64,000 nucleotides of DNA, taken from contig NC_068349.1 in assembly GCF_014633365.1 (NCBI RefSeq), positions 21,652,753 to 21,716,752 on the forward strand. Direction: 5' to 3'. Of the stretch, positions 45,499 to 56,559 are shown one piece after another; position 1 is the first letter of the stretch; the number at the start of each line of letters is the position of its first letter. The position numbers and the translations under genes were made by a program. This DNA comes from Diospyros lotus (Eukaryota > Streptophyta > Magnoliopsida > Ericales > Ebenaceae). The notes under the pieces are model-generated. The model made no database searches. It was not told where the DNA came from and saw only the letters and a list, made by a program, of their open reading frames with translations.

Positions 45499-48400
45499 TG
45501 TAACAACCCGCTCCCACTTACGGGCGTCACCGATAAATAATCAACCGGATTACTCACCTGACAAACCCCAACTGAAGGGTTGGACTATGTTTCAATAGAA
45601 AATGCCCTAGGTTGGAACTAGGCTTCGTCCTTCCCTTCGCTCCACTCAGGAATCGGTCTCAACTCAAACAAGAAAAACTCAGTGGACCGAGACCCGAAAC
45701 CCGAGTGAGCTTCACCTCTCTTCAACTCGTCTCATAGCAAGTCAGAGGTGACCCAGGCACAAAGCTAACCTAACAAACACTTCGCTGAGTATTGGGGATT
45801 TATGAGAACATACCTCGCTAATCTTTACTCGATCCGAACTTGGCTTCAAAAACCCAAGCCACACATACAATGAACAATCTCACAATCATTTATCACACTA
45901 CGATGATTACAGCAATTAGATACAACTAACTCTCAACAACGCATACATTTACTCAAAAGGGTATACATACATCACACCACATGGCTACGTACAAGAGGTA
46001 ATAAAATACAAAACTCGGGCAACACAGCTAGTTGCCACAACAGCCTCCTAGTGCCATCCCTGCTTGCATCTAGACTTGCATCATTTACACATGAGGTAAA
46101 ACCTCATGAGTCATAAAGACTCAGTAAGGGTGCAATGCATGTAAATATGAATATAACCATGTTTATGTATGCCAATGCATGCAAATGAGGCTAGGCCCAC
46201 TCGTCCTCACAACCCTCCAAGGTTTGAGGCATTAACCTAACAGCCCTTACAACACTAGTCCTCCTTATGGCCACAGGTCCACTAGATCTCGCATCACGCA
46301 AGTGTTAACCACTACATACAATGTAACATAAAAACATTATCAAACACATTTACCAACTTGCAAGGCCACCTCCACATGGGGTCGTCCCTTACCTGGCTAG
46401 AAGTCTCTTCTGCCTCGGCAAGAATTGTAACGACCCGCTCCCACTTTCGGGTGCCACCGGTAAATAATCAACCGGATTACTCACCCAATAAACCACAACT
46501 GAAGGGTTGGACTATGTTTCAACAGGAAACACCCTAGGTGGGAACTAGGCTTCATCCTTCCCTTCGCTCCTACTCAGGAATCGGTCCCAACTCAAACAAG
46601 AAAAATCCAGCGGACCAAGACCCGAAACCCAAGTGAGCTTCACCTCTCTTCAGCTCGCCCCATAGCAAGCCAGAGGTGACCCAGGCACAAAGCTAGCATA
46701 CAAACACTTCGCTGAGTATTGGGGATTTATGAGAACATACCTCGCTAATCTTTACTCGGTCCGAAACTTGGCTTTACCAACTATGCCACATCCAACAAGC
46801 AATCTCACAATCATCTATCACACTATGATGAATACAACAATTAAATACATTTAACGCTCAACAACACATACATTTACTCACAAGGGTATACATACATAAC
46901 ACCACATAGCTACGTACAAGAGGTAATAAAATACACAACTCGGGCAACACAGCTAGTTGCCACAACGGCCTCCCGACGCCATCCCTGCTTGCATCCGGAC
47001 TTGCATCATCTACACATGAGGTAAAACCTCATGAGTCATAAAGACTCAGTAAGGGTGCAATGCATGTAAATATGAATATAATCATGTTTATGTATGCCAA
47101 TGCATGCAAATGAGGCTAGGCCCACTCATCCTCACAACCCTCCAAGGTTTGAGGCATTAACCTATCAGCCCTCACAACACTAGTCCTCCATATGGCCATC
47201 GGTCCACTAGGTCTTGCATCACACAAGATATAACCACTACATGCCAATGCAACACAAAAACATTATCAAACATATTTACAAACTTGCAAGGCCACCACCA
47301 CATGGGGCCATCCCTTACTTGGCTCGAAGCCTCATCTCTGCTTCGGCTCAAACTCTAGCCCGAACTCCGAGCTCTTCTAGGATCACCGCATTCTCGGTCG
47401 AACCTAGAGGCAAACACACAAAACCCAACTCCATTACAATTCGGCATTAACCCAATGCCCTCAATTTCGCCACACATCGCAAAATCACCATCAACACTAT
47501 TCCCAAACAACCAACCACGGCATACATTAGCCGTTTAATAATTTCCAAACAACCCCGACCCAGGGTTTAATCCAACCAATGCAACACAATTCATTATCTC
47601 ACATAATGAAAATAACTGGATAACAATTAAATTAATTTACCTCAACTAATTTGAAGGAGAAAACCGATCAGACGCCCACACCAGCGTTGGCTCTCGAGCT
47701 GCCACTTGCACTCAAAATCCCATTCTCGAGCTTCCAGTATGCTCCATGAGCCTTGAAATAATTTCTAGAACCTTTTTGGAATTTTCGGGAATTTTCTCCT
47801 ATTTTCCCCATTTTTCCAAATTTTTTTTCCATTATTTCTTTTTCTTTTTATTTTCTTTTTTTTTTATGCCTCTCCTTTCTTCTTCTCTCCCGCGCGCCGG
47901 CTCCTGTTCCATCTTCTTCACTGTGCGTACGCAGGGCTACCGCGCATGGCCGCCGCCCACCGCTGCCTGGTTCGCCGGCCGTCGCTGCTGCTCGAGCCGC
48001 TACTGCCGGCCCCCGCTTCCCCCGCCATCGGCCGCCATCATCGCGACCAGCATCGTCGCACGCCACAGCCTGCGCGCGGTCAGCAGCTGCTGTAACCAGC
48101 GGCCATTAACGGCCGCTGAAGCTTCTGTCATCGCCAACCACCGCCCCAGCTGCAGTTCATGCGGCCACCACCGGCCACCCGCTGCTCGGCCTCCTTCAGT
48201 CGTCGCCACTCAACCACCATCCAGCGCCGCGAGCTCCCCTGCGGCTGCACCTCCCCTGCAAGCTGCAGCTCCAACGCACACAGCAGCATTTTCGGCCACT
48301 ACTGGCCTTCGCTGACCACAGATCGGCCACCTCTGCTTGCTGACTTCGAGTGCGCCTCCGCTGAGCCGCCATTGCTACTCCGTCGCCTTTGGCTTCCTTG

Positions 48401-51043
48401 CTGTGGGGGTGCTTCTTCGTCGGCCATGGCAGCCGCTGCCATGGCCGAATGCCTTCAAGCTCTCTCTCGTGATCACTCTCTCTTTCTCTCTCGCGATCCC
48501 AACCTCCCTCAAGCTCTCTCTACCTCGGCTTTTCTCTCTCAGCCATTTCAAAATGGCAGGGACGCACGAAGCTTCCTCGAAGCTTCCCTCGCCTGCCACT
48601 ATATATATATATATACGTGAGTTATTTACACATTTAACCCCTCAATTTCTCAATAATATCACTTGAGGGTTTTAATAATTCCACTTGGAGATCTTCTAAT
48701 TACACTTAAGCCCTCCAAACTTTAATTTAATAGATATCAAGCCCCACTAAGGCTTAATTTCTCCAAAATTAAAAATTGGCTTTTACTTGGAAATACTGAT
48801 TTCATCCCTGCGCCTGCACCGGACCTTTATTTCACCCAAAAACACCTAAGGGTTGTCTTACTCAGAAAACCGAACCACCCCTAGGGTCCCCTCAGCTTCC
48901 AGGAGGTCCCTCCCGACTATTCGGTATTGGCACCCACTCGGGCTTATACAGAATTTATTCCGAAAATCATTCCCGATCGGATCGCCACCAGCTTCATTAT
49001 CCTCATCTCGAGACGCTCACCAATCCCTTGCCCTCTTCCCTGGACATCTAAGTCCCGAGGCACGCCCAGCCGCCAATTCGGCAATTTTATTAATTAATTA
49101 CTCGATATTGACCATTGGGCTTCCCGGACCACCCGAGGTCCTTTCAAAATAATCAGAAATTATTTATTTTCAATACCATGTAATACCGGGTATTACAAGA
49201 ATGACAGCCCGAACTCCGAGCTCTTCTAGGATCACCGCCTCCCTAGTCGAACCTAGATGCAAACACACATAAACCCAACTCCATTAACATCCGGCATTAA
49301 ACCAATGCCCTAAATTTCGCCACACTACCAGAACCATTCATCAATAATTTCCAATCAACCCCACCCGAGGGTTCAATCCAACCAATACTACATAATTCAT
49401 TATCTCACATAATGAACATAACTAGAAAATAATTAAATTAATTTACCTCAACAGATCTGGAGGAGAAAACCGATCAGACTTCCCCATCGGCGTTGGCTCC
49501 CGAGCAGCCATTTGCACCTAAAATCCCATTTTCGAGCTTCCAACACGCTCCTCAAGCCATGAATTAATTTTTAGAATTTTTCTAGAATTTTCTGGAATTT
49601 CTTCCTTTTTTCCCATTTTCCATATTTTTCCATTATTTTCTTTTTATTTTTATTTCTTTTCTTTTCTATTTTTTTCTTTCTTCCCTGCATCTTCTTCTTC
49701 CCCGTGTTCCTTCTTCTTCTCCCATCCATGCGTGCACAACGCCTGGACCAGCACCTCCAGCTGCCCGCTGCTTGGCTCGGACGCCCGTTGCCGCTAGCAG
49801 CACCGCCTTCGACAGCCTCTGACTGCATTGCGGCCATCCTTGCTGGCTGCCTCCGTCGCAGCAACACACGGTCAGCAACTCCCTTGCGCGCTGCAACTCG
49901 TGTCCGCCATGGCCGACCCCGAGCTCTTGGCTGCCACTTCCTTTGTGCGTCTTCAGCAACTGACCATGTGCCGCTGACCACTGTGAGCCATTCCAGCTCA
50001 GCCTTCCGCGTGACACCAGCCTACTGCAGCACCACTGAAGGCCGTCTCTGCTCTAGTCATGGTCGCTACAACCAGCGACGTTGCAAATTCGGCCAGTTCA
50101 ACCCTCTCTCTCGATCACTCTCTTTCTCCCTCTCGCGAGCTCTCCCTTATTCGCTCGCTCTCCCTCAGCAATCTCTCGGCCATCCTCCCGAGCTTTCTCC
50201 TCTAAAATGCGTCGGCCATGATAGCCTTCACTACTGGCCGAGCTTCTTTGTAGCTGGCTATGGTGGTTGCTGCCATGGCCGATTGGCCATCATGCTCTCT
50301 CTCTTTGCTTCACTCAGCCAAGAGCTCTCTCTCTCTCATCCTTACTCTCTCTCGATCTCCTTTCTCCCTCGGCTCTCTTCCCTCTCTCTGTTATTAAATT
50401 CAAAATTTGAATTTGAAAATGGAAGGAAGCAAGTAACTCACGCCTATATATATATATACATATATAATTTGATTACACTTTTAAATCCCCTAATTTCTCA
50501 ATTATATCACTTGAGGGGTTTAATAATTCCACTTGGAGACCTATTAAATACACTTAAGCCCTCCAAGGTTTAAATTAATTACCATCAAGCCTCACAATTT
50601 CTTGATTTTTTAAAAATTAATAATCGACTATTTCACGAAAATGCCAATTTTGTCCCTACGCCTGCACAGGACCTCTATTCGACCCGAAAACGCTTCAAGG
50701 TTGACTTACTCACAAAATCGGACCACCCTGGGGTCCCCTCAGCTTCCCGGAGGTCCCTTGTGGCCATTCGGTACTGGCTCCCATTCGAGTTTATGCAGAA
50801 TTTATTCCGAAAATTATTCCCGGTCGGACCGCTTCTAGTGCCATAACCCTTATCTCGAGACGCTCATCAATCTCTTGCCCTCTTCCCTGGACATCCAAGT
50901 CCCGAGTCACTCCCTGCCATCAATTCGACAATTTTATTAATTAATTTCTCAAAACTGACTCTTAGGCTTCCCGGATCACCTGAGATCCTTTCAAATAATC
51001 AAAAATTATTTATTTTCAACACCATGTAATACCGGGTATTACA
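45499..51043 (-). mobile_element. Family A 5' LTR, split by a solo LTR of the same family
   Basis: The LTR consists of 45499-46425 and 49203-51043, about 2768 bp when joined. It begins TGTAACAACCCG and ends CCGGGTATTACA. The outer TSD would be ACGAC at 51044-51048; its partner was lost with the deletion at 29258. It carries its own variable CT/GC-rich part (49700-50390), which is close to 29259-29900 of its 3' LTR. Confidence 0.88.
46426..49197 (-). mobile_element. Solo LTR of family A nested inside another family A LTR (2772 bp)
   Basis: It runs from TGTAACGACCC to CGGGTATTACA with TSD AGAAT at 46421-46425 and 49198-49202, and no internal region. The host LTR continues in register on both sides. 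The hairpin at 47015-47033 is intact. Its variable zone (47860-48570) differs from that of the host LTR. Confidence 0.92.
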
Positions 51044-51108
51044 ACGACTCCTAAGCCCTTTACATCTACCCACAACTAAAAATAGATTGTTGTATTTTGG
51101 CAACAACA
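51044..51108 (+). mobile_element. 3' end of the Tat-like element's 5' LTR
   Basis: The ACATCTACCCACAACTAAAA block, then GATTGTTGTATTTTGGCAACAACA, matches the end of the solo LTR at 54668. The rest of the LTR lay on the far side of the family A insertion, of which only 29222-29258 remains. Confidence 0.8.
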
Positions 51109-51109
51109 A

Positions 51110-51122
51110 TTGGCACCGTCTG
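51110..51122 (+). other. Tat-like primer-binding site
   Basis: TTGGCACCGTCTG, one base after the LTR. Plant Tat/Athila elements usually have TGGCGCCG here, matched to tRNA-Asp-like ends; the third position block reads CACC, consistent with a G-to-A change. The tRNA assignment is from family knowledge. Confidence 0.65.
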
Positions 51123-51192
51123 TGAGAAACGAAAGCAAAAAGTCAACCTAAGAATAGCAAACACTCGTGGACACCGACGAACTCTCTCTCAA

Positions 51193-52914
51193 TGCATAGA
51201 AACACGCCTACCACCATGGAACTCTCAACAACAGGGAGTGCCCCCCATTATTCCTGATTCTCACCCACAATGAGCACCTTCGCCCCCTCATAATGCTCAA
51301 CCCCAAGAAGGTGATCACTCCGTTTCTCCGAGTCAGCATGTGGGGAACCAATCAATCCTGCATCCTCTTAACATCGGCTCAGGGCCACTCCCCACTGATC
51401 AACCTGGGACTTCACGACAGCCACCGCATATGGTCCCGTGGGAAGAGTATGAAGCGTTGAGACAGCAATATGTTGAGGGCATGCAGGCACTTTGAAACAT
51501 GGCTGGTTTACTCCAAGGTATGATGCCTGGAGGGACAGTGCCCGACACCTTGAAAAAGTTTATACCACTGCCCGAGCCTCAGCCCGAGGTGGGAGCTGAT
51601 TCCTATCAAGAGGCCATTCCCGATTCTCATTCCCGATTTACTCCTCGATGGTAGGATAGGCCCAAATCACCACCACCAAGAAAGAACCCTCATACCGCGC
51701 CCCGAAGGAATGAAAACCCAAGAATGGAGGATAGGACCAAGAGTCCCCAAAGGTGAAGGTATCATGAAATAGTGGCCAGCACGCCAAGTAGATATGACAA
51801 CCAAACAACAGCTAGTATGCGTGATGACATGAAAAGAGTAGTAGAAGAAGTGCTTGAGCGAAAAAAGTTAATCCCTGCGACGGAGGAACACTAGCGTAGA
51901 AAATGTTCTTTTACTGCAGATATATTGGAGAGGCCTTTGCCCCGAAAATTCAAAATGCCGTAAATCACCCTCTACTCAGGAAAAGACGATCCATACGATC
52001 ACGTTCAAAATTATGAGTCACTGATGATATTGCATGGATGGGACGACGACATAATGTGCCGAGCCTTTTCCTTAACACTATTAGGACACGCTCAAACATA
52101 GTTTAACAGCCTACCGAAAACCTCCATTTCATCATTTGGGCAGCTTAGAACAGAATTTATCAAGGCTTTTGTGATTAATAGTGGAAGAAAAAAGGACACC
52201 ACATACTTGCTCAGCATACGACAAGGGAATAAGGAATCCTTACGCCAATTTGTGGATAGATTTCGCAACGCTACTCTTAAAGTCCCTGATCTGCCGACCC
52301 AAGTAGCAGTGTCTGCTATGATTCAAGGGACATGTCTCGCCTCTCTCCAAGAGTTGCTTTCCTTAGACCCTCCAACGTCCCTGGTCGATTTGTTTGTTAG
52401 GGCAAACCGGTATATCCTCTATACTGAAATCATGAGGAATGTGGGGGGGAATGAAGAAAAAGAGAGAAAAAGAAAGGAGCGTGAAGGGGAAGAAGAGTCT
52501 ATTCGACGACAGGAAAGGATTCAAAGAGCAGATGCACCTAAACCTCAGTTTAATCACTATACTCAGCTTTTATAACCACAGTCAGCTATATTAGCCGCAG
52601 TAGAGGGAGAGGGACTCCTTAAACTACCCCGTTGAGTTGACAGACCTATGGGAAAAAATCAAGAAGAGTATTGTAGATATCATCGAACCTGGGGACATTC
52701 CACTGATCATTATAGAGAATTGAAGAATCAGATTGAAATGCTCATTCGAGAGCGGTACCTACAAAGATATGTGAGAAACGAGGGAGAAGAAAGCAGGGAA
52801 CCCCGGCAAAGGGAAGATAGGCGTGAGGGGCATGAAAGACAAAACCCAAGGCAGCAAGAGAGAGGAAGAGATCATATGCAAGATCCTCATTTAGACATTG
52901 AGCCAACTCAATAA
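51193..52914 (+). pseudogene. Tat-like gag remnant
   Basis: The N-terminal Pro/His-rich part is poorly conserved. The retrotransposon gag domain is clear: ITLYSGKDDPYDHVQNYESLM near 51964, FNSLP, SSFGQLRTEFIKAF near 52132, then NKESLRQFVDRFRNATLKV near 52225. A CRYHRTWGHSTDHYRELKNQIE block near 52672 is the zinc-knuckle-like region, with a Tyr in place of the last Cys. Stops include 51961 (TAA), 52100 (TAG in place of a Trp) and 52576. The domain would form the particle shell. Confidence 0.8.
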
Positions 52915-53049
52915 GCCATTCACGTTATTTCAGGAGGGAAAACCCTAAGTGGGGATACATCGGCCTCCCAAAGGGCATATGCCCATCAAGCCTACCAGGT
53001 TAATTTAGTGATGGAAGTTAGAGATGATGAAGAGCCAATTACATTCGCC

Positions 53050-53490
53050 CCTACTGACTAAGGTGATATAATACTCCCGCATGATGATCCAATGGTTATT
53101 TTAGCAGTCGTTGCCAAGCACCCCATCAGTAGAATTCTGGTAGATAGTGGCAATTCTGTCAATTTGATTTACTGGAATTATTTTGAGTAGATGCATTTAT
53201 CTCATGATCGATTGAGAAAAGTGTCCTCGCCCCTGTACAGCTTCACTGGGGAAGCAGTCCCAGTTGTAGGATCCGTTCAGTTACCCATCACGTTGGGTGT
53301 GGACCCTCAAATCATGACTCGACAAGCAAACTTTATGGTGGTTAAAACCCCCTTGGCAGCATATAACATGATTTTGGGCCACCCATTACTTAATGATTTG
53401 AGGGTCGTGGTGTCCTCATGTTACTTACTGATGAAATTCCCCACGCCCGTCGGAGTTGGACAGGTTCAGGGAGACCAAAAGAAGGCATGA
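53050..53490 (+). pseudogene. Tat-like aspartic protease remnant
   Basis: ILVDSGNSVNLIYW (active-site DSG near 53142) and, after a TAG at 53188-53190, DRLRKVSSPLYSFTGEAVPVVG, LGHPLLNDLRVVVSS and the GVGQVQGDQ tail, all in the gag frame. The protease would cut the polyprotein. It ends at a TGA (53488-53490), probably a former Arg codon. Confidence 0.82.
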
Positions 53491-53499
53491 ACCTGTTAT

Positions 53500-53654
53500 G
53501 TGTCATCTACAAAAGGAAAAAGAGTTGAAGAAACTTTATCTATTGCAAAGAAGGCTATACATAAATCCTTGGAAGAAGGAGTCTCATGTAAACCTCAACC
53601 CATTGAAGAATTAGAGGCAGTGCATCTAAGTGAAATGGATTATGAGAAATTAGC
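53500..53654 (+). pseudogene. Tat-like pol, protease-RT linker
   Basis: Open frame in register with protease and RT, interrupted at codon ...EKLA by the solo LTR at 53655. It resumes at 54674 as YVGSQLSEHIKEEIVKCLREN. Confidence 0.7.
53650..53654. repeat. Left TSD of solo LTR G (TTAGC)
   Basis: TTAGC at 53650-53654 is repeated at 54669-54673. Removing the LTR and one TSD copy restores the pol frame. Confidence 0.92.
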
Positions 53655-53759
53655 TGATGTACCCAGGAAAGTCAAGTTGATACTTGATTAAAGGTGGGCC
53701 CCAACACAATTTAAGAAAGCAAGGGCAAGGTGCCATGAGGAAGAAGAAGACCCACTCGC

Positions 53760-54050
53760 CATAACTGAGTGGAGAGCCACTCGGCATAACCAAGTGGGGA
53801 GCCACTCGGTTAGCCTAGTGGAGGTCCACTCGGTTAGCCTAGTGGAGGGCCACTCGGTTAGCCGAGTTGCCGCCCCCAGCTCGACATAACCGAGTGGGGG
53901 GCCACTCGGTTATGCCAAGTGGGCACCCACCAGCTATGCCGAGTAGGGTGCCCCAGCTCGGCCTAACTGAGTAGGGGTCACTTGGCTATACCGAGTGACC
54001 CTCCGGCTCAGCCATTTTCATGGTCCACTCATTTGCAACCGAGTGGACCC
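53760..54050 (+). repeat. CCACTCGGTTA motif cluster in LTR G U3
   Basis: The 11-mer CCACTCGGTTA and close variants recur about every 25-35 bp in both orientations (e.g. direct near 53794, 53818 and 53842; inverted TAACCGAGTGG near 53887). It lies upstream of the TATA box, so it could be an enhancer-like array able to form hairpins. Confidence 0.8.
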
Positions 54051-54150
54051 CCTCTCGTCATCAGACACCCAGCCGAATGGGCTTTGAAATCCTTGGAATG
54101 GGCCGCGAGATTCTTGCCGAGATTATCGCGAGGCCTCCCTCACCATCCGC

Positions 54151-54160
54151 TATAAATACA
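54151..54160 (+). promoter_or_regulatory. TATA box of LTR G
   Basis: TATAAATACA between the U3 motif cluster and the downstream array. Predicted start of transcription about 30 nt on. Confidence 0.65.
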
Positions 54161-54298
54161 AGGTCCTGTCTCCTTCACAAGGTACGCACTCTTAAGTTAT
54201 TGAAGTATAATTTTGTATTTTCTCTTGAGATCTGACTTAAGCATCGGAGGGTTTGTGCGGGGACCCCCACCTGCATCCTAACGGTGCTTTCTTTTTGT

Positions 54299-54450
54299 AG
54301 GCCACTCGGTTGCCTCAGGTCACTCGATTATCCAAGGCCACTCGGTTGCCTCAGGTCACTTGGTTATCCAAGGCCACTCGATTGCCTCAGGTCACTCAGT
54401 TATCCAAGGCCACTCGGTTGTCTCAGGTCACTTGGTTATCTTAGGCCACC
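54299..54450 (+). repeat. 36-bp tandem repeats in LTR G (downstream of TATA)
   Basis: Four units, each a pair of 18-mers of the type GGCCACTCGGTTGCCTCA and GGTCACTYGGTTATCCAA. They carry the same CACTCGGTT core as the U3 cluster, so both arrays derive from one motif. Confidence 0.85.
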
Positions 54451-54673
54451 TCTCATCAACCCACCAGATCACCAAATCTACCAGATACGCCAAGTCATCA
54501 GCCCACCAGATCATCAGCCTTATCAGACCATTAGCTCTATTGGATTTCCAAATCTGCTTAACTGCCAGACTCAATTGCTCGTTGAGACTCTCATCAGTGA
54601 AGGCACGACAAGCAAGACTTTTACATCTACCCACAATTAAAAATAGATTGTTGTTTTTGGCAATAACATTAGC

Positions 54674-56042
54674 ATATGTTGGCTCACAACTTTCGGAACA
54701 TATAAAAGAAGAGATTGTGAAGTGCCTGCGAGAAAATTCATACGTAATTGCTTGGAAACCATAAGACATGCCAAGAATCAGTCCAAAAGTGATATGTCAC
54801 CATTTGAATGTGGATCCCCAGTTCAAGCCGGTCCGACAGAAGAAGCGAAACATTGCCCCTGATAGGTTACAAGCATTGGAAGAGGAAGTTGATAAATTGC
54901 TAAAGGTGGGCTTCATTCGAGAAGTATTATATCCGGAGTGGTTGGCCAATGTTGTTATGGTCCCGAAGCCCAATGGAAAATGGCGTGTGTGTGTGGATTT
55001 CACCAACCTCAACAAAGGATGCCCTAAAGACTCATACCCACTACCCCGGATCGACCGTCTCATAGATGAAACTTCAGGGTACTAGTTTCTGAGCTTTCTG
55101 GATGCTTTCTCGGGGTATCACCAAATAATGATGTATCCTTCAGAGCAAGAGAAAATGTTGTTTATCACCGAAAAAAGGACATACCATTACCAAGTCATGC
55201 CCTTTGGACTCAAGAATGCTGAAGCCACTTATCAACGCATGGTGAATAAAGTCTTTAAAGAATTGTTGGGCGACACAATGGAAGCATATGTTGACGATAT
55301 GATTCTGAAAAGTCAGAAGGATGAATCACATGTGGAAAAGCTAGTCTGGGTGCTTGGAGTCTTTAGACAATACAATATGCGATTAAATCCAACAAAGTGT
55401 GCCTTTAGAGTGCAGTTTGGAAAATGCTTGGGATACATGATCACACAAATAGGAATTGAGGCGAATCCTGAGAAAATTCAAGCAATACTGGATATGGAGC
55501 CGCCAACATCAACCAAGGAAGTTCAACGATTGACAAGATGGATGGCAACTCTCGAGCGTTTTCTCTCCACGTCAGCTGAAAGAGAGCTCCCATTCTTGCG
55601 AACATTGAGGGCGGGAAAAAAGTTTGAGTGGACAGAACAATGCCAGAAGTCATTTGAAGCATTAAAGGAATACTTGAAAGAAGTTCCCCTGTTAACACGA
55701 GTATAAATTGGAGAGACATTGTACTTATACTTGGGGATAAGTGACGAAGCAGTAAGTGCAGTATTGATCAGGTTAAAGGGACAGGTGGATCGGCCAATAT
55801 GCTATGTCAGCAAGGTATTATAGGGCCCAAAGACATGTTACCCCTTTGCTGAAAAAATGGCGTTAGCTCTATTGAACACCTCCAGAAAATTGAGGCCGTA
55901 CTTCTAGGCTCATTCAATCATCGTACTTATAGACCAGCCCTTGCAAAGTATTTTGCAAAAGCCTGAATGTTCCGGTCGCCTTACCAAATGGTCCATTGAG
56001 TTCAATGAATATGATATCCAGTATCAACCTCGGCAAGCAAAA
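54674..56042 (+). pseudogene. Tat-like reverse transcriptase and RNase H remnant
   Basis: RT blocks in order: VDKLLKVGFIREVLYPEWLA near 54885, PKPNGKWRVCVDFTNLNKGCPKDSYPLP near 54967, LDAFSGYHQI near 55098, MPFGLKNAEATYQRMVN near 55197, and the intact active site YVDDM near 55289. RNase H follows (CYVSKVL near 55800, YPFAEKMALAL near 55840). Stops at 54765, 55083, 55707, 55821 and 55905 lie in the one frame. It copies the element RNA into DNA in intact relatives. Confidence 0.88.
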
Positions 56043-56430
56043 TGATTATTGTTTGTTGATGGAGCGTCTAGCTCATAGGGAAGCGGCACTGGGATAGTAC
56101 TTGTACCCCCCTAGAGAGAAACGTTAGAGTATTCTCTGTGATTTGCTTTTCCAAGTACCAACAATGTGGCCGAATATGAAGCACTAATTGTAGGAATGAG
56201 GTTAGTGCAAAAATTGGAGGTAACACAGTTAGTTGCCCATAGTGATTCCTAGGTGATTGTGGAACAATTTCATGGACAACATGAAACCAGAGAGCAGATA
56301 ATGGCACAATACTTGCGCAAGATAAAAGACCTAGCACAAACATTTTAGAGTTTTCAATTAACACAAATAAACAAATCTCTCAATGGACACACCGATGCTT
56401 TGTCTAAGCTAGCATCCACTAAAGAGACAA
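56043..56430 (+). pseudogene. Archaeal-type RNase H of the Tat lineage, remnant
   Basis: LLFVDGASS near 56046, NNVAEYEALIVGMRLVQKLEV near 56160 and SLNGHTDALSKLAS near 56376 define the extra RNase H that sits between the ordinary RNase H and integrase in Tat elements. Stops at 56043 (TGA), 56112, 56250 (TAG for the Gln of SDSQ) and 56346. Confidence 0.85.
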
Positions 56431-56559
56431 TAGGACGAGCAGTATTTATTGAGGTGCTTCATCAACTGAGCATCGAGGAAAAAGAAGTATCATGTGTTGA
56501 AGCAGGAATAAATTGGCGAACACCCTTCTACTGTTATCTCACAAGCAATGAATTACCAG

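Larger units (their letters stand above)
53655..54668 (+). mobile_element. Solo LTR of the Tat-like family G (1014 bp)
   Basis: TGATGTACCC to GGCAATAACA with a perfect TSD inside the pol gene of a member of its own family. The end matches 51044-51108 and the start matches 29222-29258. It contains a U3 repeat cluster (53760-54050), a TATA box at 54151 and a U5-side 36-bp tandem array (54299-54450). Confidence 0.92.

Noticed and set aside
49704..50573. 289-codon frame in a family A LTR
   Set aside because: It crosses the CT-rich variable zone, is rich in Ser/Leu runs from CTCTCT repeats, and is not kept in other copies.
53760..54450. CRISPR-like array in LTR G
   Set aside because: Spacing is irregular, spacers are not unique, the motif occurs in both orientations, and the context is a plant LTR.
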